Shown piece after piece: positions 9,901 through 18,177 of a stretch of 64,000 nt of DNA; position 1 is the first letter of the stretch; each line of letters opens with the position of its first letter. The stretch lies in NCBI GenBank assembly GCA_036010965.1, contig DASCMO010000059.1:14117-78116 (forward strand). Reading direction: 5' to 3'. The DNA is from GCA-2686265 sp036010965 (GTDB lineage: Bacteria; Planctomycetota; UBA1135; GCA-002686595). The notes under the pieces were generated by a model. That model made no database searches, was not told where the DNA came from, and saw only the letters and a program-made list of their open reading frames with translations. A program made the translations under genes and the position numbers.

Positions 9901-12251
9901 AGCGCTGGGATCGCACCAACGGGCGGCTCTACCGCGTGCGCCACGGCGATGTTGCTCCGGAGGCGGTGGCCGTCGCCGAACTCGACGACGCCGGCCTGCT
10001 CGAGGCCCTCGTTCACGAGAACGAGTGGTTCAGCCGGCAAGCCCGGCGCGTGTGGCAGGAGCGCGGCGGACCCCTGGCGAGGGCCGTGCGCTACGAGCTC
10101 GAAGGGCTCCTGAGCCGCGGGCCGGCCCAGGATCGGCTGCGCGCCCTGTGGGCCTTGCACGTCACCGGCGAGCTGAGCGAGGGGTTGGCCGTCGAGCAAC
10201 TCTCGGACGAGGACCAGGACGAGTTCGTCCGCGCCTGGTCCGTGCAGCTGATGCTCGAGGATCGCCGGCTCGAGCCCGCATCTCTGGAGCACCTCGAGCA
10301 GGCGGCGCGCGACGATCCGTCGCCGGTCGTGCGGCTCTATCTGGCCGCGGGCTTGCAGCGCATGCCCCTCGAACAGCGCTGGGGCGTGGCGCGAGCCCTG
10401 GCGTCCCACGGCGAGGATGCCGACGACCAGAATCTGCCCCTGATGCTGTGGTACGGAGTCGAGCCGCTGGTGATCGAGGACCCAGCGCGCAGCCTGGCCC
10501 TGGCGCGCGCCGCGGCCCTCCCGCAACTATCGGAGTTCATCGCTCGCCGGGTCGCTTCCGATTCGTCCTGCCACGAGGCTCTGGTGGAGGCGATGACCGC
10601 CGCAGAGGATGACGCCTGGTTCGCACTCCTCCTCGCCCAGCTCGCGCGGGCGCTGGAAGGCGAGCGCGGCACGGCCTTGCCGCCGGGTTGGGACGCGGTC
10701 TACGCCCGCGCCAGCGCGTCACCCGAGGCCGAGTTACGGGACCGGGCCTTCGCCGTCGCGGTGGCCTTCGGGGACTCCTCGGTGTTTCCAGAGCTGCGCG
10801 ACATCCTGGCCAGCGCCGAGGAATCCTCGAAGCGCCGGGAGCGAGCGGCCGACGCCTTGATCCGCGGCCGTGACGCCGAGGCCGTGGGCGTGATGCACGC
10901 CGTGCTCGCGGAAGGTGTACTGCGCGGGCCCATCCTGCGAGGTCTGGCACGCTTCGATCATCCGGGCACGCCCGAGGTCGTCCTGGCTCACTACTCGTCC
11001 CTGAGCGAGGACGAGAAGCGAGACGCATTGAACACCCTCGCCGCGCGCGCGCCCTATGCGTGCTCACTGCTAGAGGCCGTCGGGGTAGGAACCGTCGCGC
11101 GCAATGAGCTGGACGCCGTGCTCCTGCGCCAGTTGAAGGCGCTCGAGGACGAGCAGGTGGAGCAGCTCATCGCGAGCGTCTGGGGCGTGTCGCGCGAGAC
11201 GCCCGATGACCGCCAGGCCCTGATCTCGACCTGGGTTGAGCAACTCGACGCTCAGACCCTGGCGGGCGCCGATCTCTCACGCGGCCGCGAGGTCTACGCG
11301 CGCACCTGCGAGCAGTGCCACGTCCTGTTCGGAGAGGGTCGCGGGGTGGGTCCGGAGTTGACGGGTTCCAACCGGGCCGACAAGGAGTACATCCTCACGA
11401 ACATCGTCGATCCCAACGCTCTGATCGCCGTGGAGTACCAGGTCACGACCGTGCAGCTCGATGATGAGCGAGTCGTGAACGGCATCCTGACCCGCGAGAC
11501 GGACACAGCCCTGACTCTGGAGACCCAGACCGAGACGATCGTCATCGCGAAGGACGAGGTGGCGCTGCGCCTGCCGCAGGACATCTCCATGATGCCCGAG
11601 GGTCAGCTCGAGACCCTCGAGAACGACGAGGTGCGCGATCTGATCGCCTACCTTGCGAGCGACGTCCAGGTGCCGCTGCTCGCCACCGAGTTGAACCGTT
11701 CGCGGTTCTTCGACGAACAAACGCTCGACGGCTGGCTGGGCAACCCGGCGGTGTGGAGCGTCTCCGACGGCGAGATCGTCGGCCAGACGGAGGGGCTCTC
11801 GCGCAACGAGTTCCTCAAGAGCGATATGTTGCTGGGCGATTTTCGTCTGATCGTCGATGTGCGCCTGGCGAACGACGAGGGCAACAGCGGGATCCAGTTT
11901 TGGAGCGAGGGGCTGGAGGACGGCAGCGTTCGCGGATACCAGGCTGACATCGGCGTCGGCTGGTGGGGGAAGCTGTATGAGGAGCACGGGCGCGGACTTC
12001 TAGTGGCCACCGAGGGGGACGAATTCGTCGTTCCCGACGGCTGGAACACCTATGAGATCCTGGCCGTCGGCCATCGCGTGCGCACGGCGATCAACGGTTC
12101 GGTCTGCGTGGACCTCGAAGATCCCGACGGCGCGACGCGCGGGATCGTGGCGCTGCAGGTCCACTCAGGTGGGGCCACCGAGATTCGCCTCCGCAACCTG
12201 CGTCTGGAGCTCGACCCCGCGCCCGAACTGACGACGCTCAAGTCCCGATGA
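6981..12251 (+). CDS. FG-GAP / dehydrogenase-propeller / HEAT / haem / DUF1080 fusion
   Basis: A 1756-residue secreted protein. A signal peptide with Cys-containing end (LALCACAS) comes first. Repeats of DxNxDGxxD type (about residues 35-400) form an FG-GAP/VCBS propeller. A jelly-roll-like segment (about 425-590) follows. A planctomycete membrane-bound dehydrogenase propeller (TIGR02604-like, about 613-1000) begins at the VPAGFTVDLIAAEPDL segment. HEAT-like helices fill about 1010-1420. A c-type haem site CEQCH (Cys1443, Cys1446, His1447) sits in the TIGR02603-like domain, and DUF1080 (about 1570-1756) ends the protein. ATG 6981 was chosen over the longer open frame because the signal peptide starts here and GGAGCAAGC precedes it. 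Sugar oxidation in the periplasm is the usual guess for such proteins. Confidence 0.9.
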   Translation: MTMRSLLSWWLPLALCACASAGRQEGEFWLRTFRRQRLTETFFSEGATFGDLNRDGHNDIVSGPFWYEGPSLTERHEIYEPVPSDPLRYSDSFFAFVYDFDEDGWPDVLEIGFPGRQARWYENPGEEARRWEMHVAFEGVDNEAPGFGDLTGDGRPELYFHTNGRFGWAGPAEGLPEQPWTFHALSEDLGLSNFIHGLGIGDLNGDDRPDLLEKNGWWRQPAVSEEGLIWQHYPIPFSAGRRGGAQMLTLDVDGDGDTDVITSLNGHGWGLSWFEQVQRFGAIEFHEHRIMDSRPDHNRHGVAFSQLHALALADMNGDGLADIVTGKRHWAHGPEVDPGAQDPAVIYWFELVRGSGGAEFVPHQIDDDTGVGVQVVAGDVDGDGLMDVIVGNKKGTTVLFQEARRVSEEVWRAAQPARRHPGGVVPRTEDGTKLDLGFESGTLLHWTATGDAFEGQPVKGDTLAPRGHAEGSRHAGDYWLGGYELHGDERTGTLTSVPFEVTHPFASFLAAGGHHDETRIELISDRDGAVLLEVTGTDHESLQRCVVDLRGREGELVRLRITDEHEGGWGHVNFDDFLFHPDEPRFTRDSDLALLSERVPTEHSGLPPEAAARAMSVPAGFTVDLIAAEPDLHQPIALAIDERGRLWVAEAQSYPQRRPEGEGRDSILVFEDGDSDGTFETRTVFAEGLNLISGMQVGFGGVWVGAAPQLLFIPDADGDLTPDGEPEVLLDGWGFEDTHETLNTFTWGPDGWLYGCHGVFTHSRVGAPGTADEERTPLNAGVWRYHPTRHEFEVFAWGTSNPWGIDFDAHGQVFLTACVIPHLFHIAQGGRYERQAGDHFNPHVYEDIKTIADHRHYAGDIRDHAWWGREEPEHGKGTKEAGGGHAHCGAMIYLGGSFPDRFEGTVFFANVHGNRFNNDRPERSGSGFVGRHGEDFLLANDEWFRGINLKTGPDGAVYFIDWYDEAACHRTDTERWDRTNGRLYRVRHGDVAPEAVAVAELDDAGLLEALVHENEWFSRQARRVWQERGGPLARAVRYELEGLLSRGPAQDRLRALWALHVTGELSEGLAVEQLSDEDQDEFVRAWSVQLMLEDRRLEPASLEHLEQAARDDPSPVVRLYLAAGLQRMPLEQRWGVARALASHGEDADDQNLPLMLWYGVEPLVIEDPARSLALARAAALPQLSEFIARRVASDSSCHEALVEAMTAAEDDAWFALLLAQLARALEGERGTALPPGWDAVYARASASPEAELRDRAFAVAVAFGDSSVFPELRDILASAEESSKRRERAADALIRGRDAEAVGVMHAVLAEGVLRGPILRGLARFDHPGTPEVVLAHYSSLSEDEKRDALNTLAARAPYACSLLEAVGVGTVARNELDAVLLRQLKALEDEQVEQLIASVWGVSRETPDDRQALISTWVEQLDAQTLAGADLSRGREVYARTCEQCHVLFGEGRGVGPELTGSNRADKEYILTNIVDPNALIAVEYQVTTVQLDDERVVNGILTRETDTALTLETQTETIVIAKDEVALRLPQDISMMPEGQLETLENDEVRDLIAYLASDVQVPLLATELNRSRFFDEQTLDGWLGNPAVWSVSDGEIVGQTEGLSRNEFLKSDMLLGDFRLIVDVRLANDEGNSGIQFWSEGLEDGSVRGYQADIGVGWWGKLYEEHGRGLLVATEGDEFVVPDGWNTYEILAVGHRVRTAINGSVCVDLEDPDGATRGIVALQVHSGGATEIRLRNLRLELDPAPELTTLKSR

Positions 12252-12303
12252 TGCCCACGCGCGTGCCGTCGCGTCGCCGACCAACCACGAAAGGAACACG
12301 AGA

Positions 12304-12612
12304 TTGATCACTCACATGGTGCTGCTCAAGATTCGCAGCGATGTGCCCGCCGAGCAGGTCGACGCCGTCTTCTCCGCCCTGGCGGACCTGGGTGACCGAG
12401 TTCCGGGCATCCTGTCGTTCAGCGGCGGCCCCTACTCATCCGACGAGGGGTTGCAGGGCGGGTTCACCCACGGTTTCTGCATGACCTTCCCCGATGCGGC
12501 GGCTCGTGACGCCTACCTGCCGCACCCCGCACACGAGGTCGTGAAGACCATGGTGCTCGAAGTGCTGGACGGCGGACTGGCGGGTGTGGTGGCGTTCGAC
12601 TACGAATCCTGA
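12304..12612 (+). CDS. Dabb-domain (stress-responsive A/B barrel) protein
   Basis: A 102-residue single-domain protein of the Dabb family, a ferredoxin-like alpha/beta barrel found in stress-response proteins and some small enzymes. The opening ITHMVLLKI and the late YLPHPAHEVVKTMV are typical. The start is a TTG preceded by an AAGGA ribosome-binding site. Family members begin with this beta strand, so no longer start is needed. It lies 52 bp after the large fusion gene and 3 bp before the anion symporter, so it is probably in the same transcript as the latter. Its substrate, if any, is unknown. Confidence 0.82.
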   Translation: MITHMVLLKIRSDVPAEQVDAVFSALADLGDRVPGILSFSGGPYSSDEGLQGGFTHGFCMTFPDAAARDAYLPHPAHEVVKTMVLEVLDGGLAGVVAFDYES

Positions 12613-12615
12613 CCG

Positions 12616-14154
12616 ATGGAAATTGCATCCACAGGTGACCCGTCCCCTCGCACCGGGCGCTGGTGGCGGATTGTCCTGGGACCGGCCCTGGCGTCGGTGA
12701 TCGTGGTCCTCGGCCCCGGGGACACTCCGACCGTCGCCGCGATGGCGGCCATCGCGGCCTGGATGGCCGCCTGGTGGGTCACCGAGGCGGTCCCCATTCC
12801 GGTCACCGCGCTCCTGCCTCTGGTGCTGATTCCCGTTGCGGGCATCCAGTCCGTCGTCGATGTGGCCCCCAACTACGGCCGCTCGACGGTCTTCCTGTTC
12901 CTCGGTGGCTACATGCTGGCCATCGGATTGCAGGCCTCGGGCGTGCATCGGCGCATGGCGCTGGGGATCGTGCATGCGGTGGGGGGCGAGCCGACGCGCG
13001 TCATCCTGGGGTTCATGATCGCTTCGGCGTTCCTGTCCATGTGGATCACCAACACCGCCACGGTGATGGTGCTGATGCCGATCGGCCTGTCGGTGATCGA
13101 GGCGGCGCGCGACCGCGACACCGACCCGCGCGAGCTCAGGAATTTTGCCGTGACCGTGATGCTCGCCATCGCCTACGCCGCTGACATGGGCGGCATGACC
13201 ACCCTGGTGGGGACGGCACCGAACCTCTCCTACAAGGAACAGCTCACGCGCCTGTTCCCGGCGGCTCCCGAGACCTCGTTCGTGGGCTGGATGGGGATCG
13301 GCCTGCCCCTGGCGGTCGTGTTCGTGTTCTGCGGTTGGCTGCTGTTGACGCGCTTCCTCTTTCGTCCCGGGCGCAGCTCCTTGCTGGGCAGCAGCGAGGC
13401 CGTGGCGCGATTGCGAAGTGAACTGGGTCCGCCGCGGCGCGACGAGATCGTCACCGCAGCGCTCTTCGGCCTCACAGCGATGCTGTGGATCACGCGCCGG
13501 GACATCACCGTGGGCGGCACGCTGATTCCGGGTTGGGGCTCGATCCCCTGGCTGGAGGGCGGGTTCCTCGATGACTCGGTCGTGGCGGTGGGGATGGCGA
13601 TCCTGCTCTTCATCATTCCCTCCAAGAGCCGGCCGGGCGAGCGCTTGCTCGATTGGAGCATGTCGAGCCGTATGCCCTGGGGCATGCTGCTGCTCTTCGG
13701 CGGCGGCTTCGCTCTCGCGGACGGTTTTGGTGTCTCGGGCCTCTCGCTCTGGATGGGCGGGCACTTCAGCGCTCTCGAGGGAGCCCCGCCCTTGCTGGTG
13801 ATCTTGCTCGTCTGCACGGCGCTGACCTTTCTGACTGAGCTGACCAGCAACACGGCGACCACGGAGATGGCGCTGCCGATCCTGGGCGCCGCGGCGGTGG
13901 CCATGAACACCGACCCGCGCGCGCTGATGATTCCCGCCACCCTCTCGGCTAGTTGCGCGTTCATGATGCCCGTGGCGTCGCCCACCCAGGCCATCGTCTT
14001 CGGCTCGGGCTGGGTGCCGATCCGCCAGATGGTGCGGGCTGGGATCTGGTTCAACTTGCTCGGGATCGCCCTCGTGACCCTCGTGTTCTGGGTCCTCTGC
14101 GGGCCGGTCGCAGGTATCGTGCCGGGCAGCGTGCCGGCGTGGGTGACGCCGTGA
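12616..14154 (+). CDS. DASS-family sodium/anion symporter
   Basis: A 512-residue transporter of the divalent anion:sodium symporter (SLC13/DASS) family, expected to import dicarboxylates or sulfate with sodium. Hydrophobic helices cover nearly the whole length. Two Asn-Thr substrate/sodium signatures are visible: MWITNTATVMVLMPIG in the first half and LTSNTATTEMALPILG in the second. A WWVTEAVPIPVTALLPL segment near the start is also typical of the family. The gene starts 3 bp after the Dabb gene. No adjacent catabolic gene identifies the anion. Confidence 0.92.
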   Translation: MEIASTGDPSPRTGRWWRIVLGPALASVIVVLGPGDTPTVAAMAAIAAWMAAWWVTEAVPIPVTALLPLVLIPVAGIQSVVDVAPNYGRSTVFLFLGGYMLAIGLQASGVHRRMALGIVHAVGGEPTRVILGFMIASAFLSMWITNTATVMVLMPIGLSVIEAARDRDTDPRELRNFAVTVMLAIAYAADMGGMTTLVGTAPNLSYKEQLTRLFPAAPETSFVGWMGIGLPLAVVFVFCGWLLLTRFLFRPGRSSLLGSSEAVARLRSELGPPRRDEIVTAALFGLTAMLWITRRDITVGGTLIPGWGSIPWLEGGFLDDSVVAVGMAILLFIIPSKSRPGERLLDWSMSSRMPWGMLLLFGGGFALADGFGVSGLSLWMGGHFSALEGAPPLLVILLVCTALTFLTELTSNTATTEMALPILGAAAVAMNTDPRALMIPATLSASCAFMMPVASPTQAIVFGSGWVPIRQMVRAGIWFNLLGIALVTLVFWVLCGPVAGIVPGSVPAWVTP

Positions 14155-14305
14155 GTGGCACGTCCTCCTGCCAAGCGTCGTTATTCTGCTGATACCGAAA
14201 ATCTCGATCGACGGCGGAAGTAATGGGGGGGGCGAGTTCGCTCGGTGGGCGTGAGGCCGCCGAACGGCGCAGTATCCGAGAGGCTCAGGGGGAGATCAGC
14301 GAGTG

Positions 14306-15070
14306 ATGGAGTCAAGCGAGAGCCAACCACACGGAGTCGCCATCGACCCCATCGACTGCCTGCGCCGCGGCTGGGCGCTCATCGGGGATCAGTACGGGTT
14401 GCTCGTGGCCATGGGCTTGCTGTTCATGTTGATGGTCAACGCCCAGACAGCCCTCATTCCCATGCCAATCCTCGTAGGCCCGCTCATGTGCGGGTTGTAC
14501 GTGGCCCTGCGCACTCGCTCGGAGGGCGGGCGTGCACGCCTGGACCAGCTCTTCGAGGGCTTCCGTCGCTTCTGGCCCGCGTTCCTCGCGTCGCTCCTGC
14601 ACCTCTTGATCTTCGCCCTGACCGCCATTCCCTTTGCCATCGTCCTGGTCCTGGCCGGATTGTCCGCGGGTGCGGCCTTCAACAGCGGCGCGGAGGTATT
14701 GGGCGTGTGCATCGCCACCTTCACCGTTCTCACCGCGCTGGCCCTCGCGATCGCGCTGCTGGTCGTCAACACGCTGATCTGGTTCACCTACCCCTTGATC
14801 GTCGAGCGCGACCTCTCCGCCGCTGCCGCCATTGCGGTCAGTGCGCAGGGCGCCCGGCGGCACATCGGCGGACTCGTGGTCCTGCATGTGGTCCTGGCCG
14901 TTCTCACCATCCTGGCCTACCTGGCGCTGATCGTCCCGGGACTGCTCGTCTTCCCGGTCACCCTGGCAGCGAGCTGGGTGGCGTATCGCGAGGTGTTCCC
15001 GATCCAGGAGTCTTCCGGGCAGCCGAGCGGCCCGGATGGTGTCGCGCCAGTCGGAGAGCCGTCGGGCTGA
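14306..15070 (+). CDS. Multi-pass membrane protein, function unknown
   Basis: A 254-residue membrane protein. Four to six hydrophobic segments are visible (about residues 30-65, 95-125, 135-165 and 190-230), with short soluble ends. The layout recalls bacterial DUF4013/DUF975-like membrane proteins, but I do not claim a family. An ATG at 14306 directly follows a GTG at 14303; a GGGGGAG ribosome-binding site lies just upstream. The preceding 151 bp (14155-14305) hold no gene and include an AT-richer patch that could be a promoter. The C-terminal tail is Gly/Ser/Pro-rich. Confidence 0.75.
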   Translation: MESSESQPHGVAIDPIDCLRRGWALIGDQYGLLVAMGLLFMLMVNAQTALIPMPILVGPLMCGLYVALRTRSEGGRARLDQLFEGFRRFWPAFLASLLHLLIFALTAIPFAIVLVLAGLSAGAAFNSGAEVLGVCIATFTVLTALALAIALLVVNTLIWFTYPLIVERDLSAAAAIAVSAQGARRHIGGLVVLHVVLAVLTILAYLALIVPGLLVFPVTLAASWVAYREVFPIQESSGQPSGPDGVAPVGEPSG

Positions 15071-15155
15071 AGGTAGACTATCCGGGCCTCACCATGGCCC
15101 CGCCCCGGTCCCGCAACCTCGCCGCCCGCGCGGCGTCGCCCTCCTGAGGCTGGGC

Positions 15156-16484
15156 GTGCTGCGATCCCTCCAGCGGCGCGTGTTCGGCATCGAGGAGGGG
15201 GAGGCGGCCTGCGTCCTGTGGGCGGCGGCGACCTTCTTTTGCGCGCTCTCGGGGTACTACGTGTTGCGGCCCTTGCGCGACGCCTTCGGTATCGCCGAGG
15301 GCCTGCGAAATCTGAAGTGGCTCTACTTGCTGACCTTCGTAGTCATGCTGGTGGCGTCACCGGTCTTCGCCCTGCTGGTCGCGCGCTTTCCCCGCCGCAG
15401 GGTCGTGCCCTGGATCTGTCACTTCTTCGCACTCAACCTGGCGCTCTTCTCGGCCCTGCTGCACTTTCTCCCCGATGAGCTGCGCGGAAGGGTGGGCAGC
15501 GTCTTCTTCAGCTGGACGAGTGTTTACAACCTGATCGTCGTCTCCGTGACCTGGAGCTTGGTGGTCGACCTGTTCTCGACCGGGCAGGGTCGGCGCCTGT
15601 TTGGGCTCGTGATCGCGGGCGGATCCCTGGGTGCTCTGTGCGGCGCCGCCATCACGGCGGCGTTCGTGCACGCCGTCGGCCCCGCGCTGCTGCTGCTCAT
15701 CAGCGTGGGCATGCTCGAAGCGCAGGTGGTCTGTATGAGGGGCCTGCAGCGCGCTGTCCCCTCGGGTGCGAGTGGTCAGCCGGACAGGCGAGACGGAGCG
15801 CTGGGCGGAGGGTTGCTCGAGGGCTGGCGGCGCATCCAACGCTCTCCATACATGCTGGCCATCTGCGGCTACATGCTCCTGACGAGCGTCTGTGCCTCGG
15901 TCGCCTATTACGAGCGCAGCGCCATCATCGCCGCGGCGGTGGCGGACGAGGCTGAGCGCGCGCGCCTGTTCGCCCTCATGGACGTCACCTCAAACGGGCT
16001 GATCTTGTTCCTGCAGGCTTTCGCCGCGGGCCGCCTGCTGGCCTGGATCGGCGTCGGCGCCACCCTGTGCGTGCTGCCTGTCGTCTACCTGCTCGGGCTC
16101 ACCGCGCTCGGCGCGGCGCCTGTCCTGGCCGTGATAGTGGTGTTCGAGGTGGCGCGCCGCTCGGTAGGCTATGGCGTCACCGCGCCGACCAAGGAGGTGC
16201 TCTTCTCCCCCTTGAGCGCCGTGGAGAAGTACAAGGCCAAGAACTTCATCGACACGGCCGTCTGGCGTGGCGGTGATTTGCTGGGGGTCTGGTTCGCGTC
16301 GCTGCTGGACCTGTTTTCCGGCCTGGGGAGCCTGTCCTTGGCTGCTTTGCCCTTCGCCGCCGGCTGGATCGCGGTCGCACGGGGCATCGGGCGAGAGCAC
16401 CGCTCGCGCACCGCGGCGAGCGGGAGCGCCCCAGGCGGCTCAAAGGAGGGACTTGAGGGGGCGGGGAAGGGGCCTGAGGGGTAG
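15156..16484 (+). CDS. Npt1/Npt2-like (ATP/ADP translocase-type) MFS transporter
   Basis: A 442-residue multi-pass transporter resembling the Npt1/Npt2 nucleotide transporter group (TLC ATP/ADP translocase fold). The opening FFCALSGYYVLRPLRDAFG, with its YxxRPxRD-type segment, is characteristic of bacterial homologues. In free-living bacteria these proteins have unknown substrates, and ADP/ATP exchange should not be assumed. The open frame reaches back to 15036, but the extra N-terminus is low-complexity and overlaps the upstream gene. I therefore chose GTG 15156, with GAGG upstream. The C-terminus is Gly/Lys-rich and may be cytoplasmic. Confidence 0.78.
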   Translation: MLRSLQRRVFGIEEGEAACVLWAAATFFCALSGYYVLRPLRDAFGIAEGLRNLKWLYLLTFVVMLVASPVFALLVARFPRRRVVPWICHFFALNLALFSALLHFLPDELRGRVGSVFFSWTSVYNLIVVSVTWSLVVDLFSTGQGRRLFGLVIAGGSLGALCGAAITAAFVHAVGPALLLLISVGMLEAQVVCMRGLQRAVPSGASGQPDRRDGALGGGLLEGWRRIQRSPYMLAICGYMLLTSVCASVAYYERSAIIAAAVADEAERARLFALMDVTSNGLILFLQAFAAGRLLAWIGVGATLCVLPVVYLLGLTALGAAPVLAVIVVFEVARRSVGYGVTAPTKEVLFSPLSAVEKYKAKNFIDTAVWRGGDLLGVWFASLLDLFSGLGSLSLAALPFAAGWIAVARGIGREHRSRTAASGSAPGGSKEGLEGAGKGPEG

Positions 16485-16497
16485 TTGTCGGATTGGG

Positions 16498-16525
16498 TTG
16501 CGGGCTTTGCAGGCTGGAATAGACT
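16498..16525 (+). promoter_or_regulatory. Candidate promoter for the secreted duplicated-domain protein
   Basis: TTGCGG at 16498-16503 and TAGACT at 16520-16525 are separated by 16 nt, giving a sigma-70-like layout about 60 nt upstream of the ATG at 16587. The leader between them and the ATG carries a direct repeat of AGGTTCCCCA, the second copy providing GAGG near the start codon. The promoter is inferred from pattern only. Confidence 0.35.
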
Positions 16526-16586
16526 GAAGTAGCGGGATTTTCCCCACCATCTCAGGTTCCCCACTTCCAGCTCACCGAGGTTCCCC

Positions 16587-18056
16587 ATGCAGATCCGAGT
16601 CCTCTCCCTTCTGGCCCTGGCCGCGTTCCTGCCGAACGCCGGAGCCCAGACGGCCGCAAAGCAGAAACCGTTCACCCCCAAGATGGCGTCCACGCCTCCG
16701 GCCTCCGTCATGGTTCCTGCTCCCAACCCGGGCGGTTATCTGGGTGGGACAGACTCGTGCGCGACGCCGACCCCGATTGCCGGTCAGGCAACTTTCCCGT
16801 TTGACTCGACAGCGGCCACCACAGGCCCCGAAGGCCAGAGCGAGTCGCTCTGCTACGCCTTCGGCACCTCGGCGGTCGACTTTGACGTGTGGTTTTGCTG
16901 GACGGCGGATGCCGACGGGCAGGCCAACATGACCATGTGCAATGGTGCCACCCACGACACCAAGATCGCGGCCTACCCGGCCTGCGGTTGCCCGACCCAG
17001 GGCTCGGCTATCGTGTGCAACGATGACTCCTGTGGCCTCCAGTCAGGGATCCTGTTCACCGTGGTCAATCAGACGTCCTACACGCTTCAAGTCGGCTCAT
17101 TCCCCGGCGGGGGCGCGGGAGCCGGCTCCTTCGACATCAGCATCACGCCCAGCGGCGGCGCGACGGGCGCGGACGATTGCGCCAGCGCTGATGTGATCTC
17201 GGGTGACGGTGTGTTCCAGTTCGACAACAACTCCGCCACTACCGGCACCCAGGGACAGAGCGAGTCGCTCTGCTTCGCCTTCGGCACTTCCGGTATCAAC
17301 AGCGACGTGTGGTTCGACTGGACCGCGGGTTGCACCGGTTCGACCGACTACACCACCTGCGGCGGTGCGTCCAACGACACCAAGCTCGCTGTCTACCCCG
17401 GAGGCGGATGTCCCGCGACTGGGTCGTCCCTTGGCTGTAATGACGATATGTGCGGGCTGCAGTCCTCGGTGGTCTTCAACTCGACGGCGGGAACGACCTA
17501 CTCCCTCCAGTTGGGTTCCTTCCCCGGCGGCTCCACCGGCTTCGGCACCTTCTCCCTGACCACCACCAACTGTGGCGGTGGTGGCGGCGGCCCGGGCTCG
17601 GCCCTGTGCTTCGGCGACGGTTCTGGTTCCGTGTGCCCCTGCGGCAACGCGGGTGGTAGCGACGAGGGCTGCGGGAACTCCTCTGGCGCCGGTTGCGCGC
17701 TCGACGGATCCGGCTCCAGCTCGCTGGGCAACGCCGACCTGGCTCTCGACGCGACGAACGCGATCCCCAGCCAGCCCGGCCTGTTCTTCCAGGGCGACAC
17801 CGAGGTCAACGGTGGCAACGGGATCGTCTTCGGAGACGGCCTGCGCTGCTGCGGCACCGGTGTCGTGCGGCTGCAAGTGGTCGTGCCGGACGGTAACGGT
17901 GACGCCTCGACGTCCGTCGACGTCGGAGCGGACGGCGGCGCGGCAGCCGGCGACCAGCGCTGCTACCAGTACTGGTACCGCAACCCCGGGTCCGGCTCGC
18001 CCTGCGGCAGTGGGTTCAACACCTCGAACGCCTACAGCGTGACCTGGACGCCCTGA
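16587..18056 (+). CDS. Secreted protein with two tandem domains and a Cys-rich C-terminal module
   Basis: A 489-residue exported protein. A Sec signal ends at about residue 21 (NAGAQ). Two homologous domains of about 125 residues follow, starting near residues 54 and 194. Each holds GQSESLCxAFGTS, a VWFxWT strand, a CNGA/CGGA-type loop, CNDDxCGLQS and LQxGSFPGG. They look like bacterial pre-peptidase-type beta sandwiches with paired cysteines. From about residue 339 comes a module with GDGSGSVCPCGN, CGNSSGAGC and YQYWYRNP, recurrent at the end of secreted proteins in Poly30/Pla163-related Planctomycetota. I see no catalytic motif. An adhesin or cell-surface role is possible. Confidence 0.82.
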   Translation: MQIRVLSLLALAAFLPNAGAQTAAKQKPFTPKMASTPPASVMVPAPNPGGYLGGTDSCATPTPIAGQATFPFDSTAATTGPEGQSESLCYAFGTSAVDFDVWFCWTADADGQANMTMCNGATHDTKIAAYPACGCPTQGSAIVCNDDSCGLQSGILFTVVNQTSYTLQVGSFPGGGAGAGSFDISITPSGGATGADDCASADVISGDGVFQFDNNSATTGTQGQSESLCFAFGTSGINSDVWFDWTAGCTGSTDYTTCGGASNDTKLAVYPGGGCPATGSSLGCNDDMCGLQSSVVFNSTAGTTYSLQLGSFPGGSTGFGTFSLTTTNCGGGGGGPGSALCFGDGSGSVCPCGNAGGSDEGCGNSSGAGCALDGSGSSSLGNADLALDATNAIPSQPGLFFQGDTEVNGGNGIVFGDGLRCCGTGVVRLQVVVPDGNGDASTSVDVGADGGAAAGDQRCYQYWYRNPGSGSPCGSGFNTSNAYSVTWTP

Positions 18057-18078
18057 GCGTTCAGTTCACTTTCCCAGC

Positions 18079-18112
18079 GGGGGGCGGTGCCGAGGGATCG
18101 GCGCCGCCCCCC
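18079..18112. terminator. Strong GC hairpin after the secreted-protein gene
   Basis: A 15-nt left arm at 18079-18093 pairs with 18098-18112 around a 4-nt loop GGGA, with a single T opposite G (a G-U pair on one RNA strand). It starts 22 nt after the stop at 18056. Only TTCGGTT follows, so it lacks a long U tract. It is a probable terminator or mRNA 3'-end stabiliser. Confidence 0.6.
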
Positions 18113-18177
18113 TTCGGTTCGGGAGTTCCTTTCGATCCGTGGCCACCTTGCCACGGGCTCGGCTATGGTGAGAGGCC

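Noticed and set aside
9267..10526. 419-codon minus-strand frame inside the multidomain fusion gene
   Set aside because: It is a GC-driven antisense shadow of the propeller/HEAT region and has no family motif.
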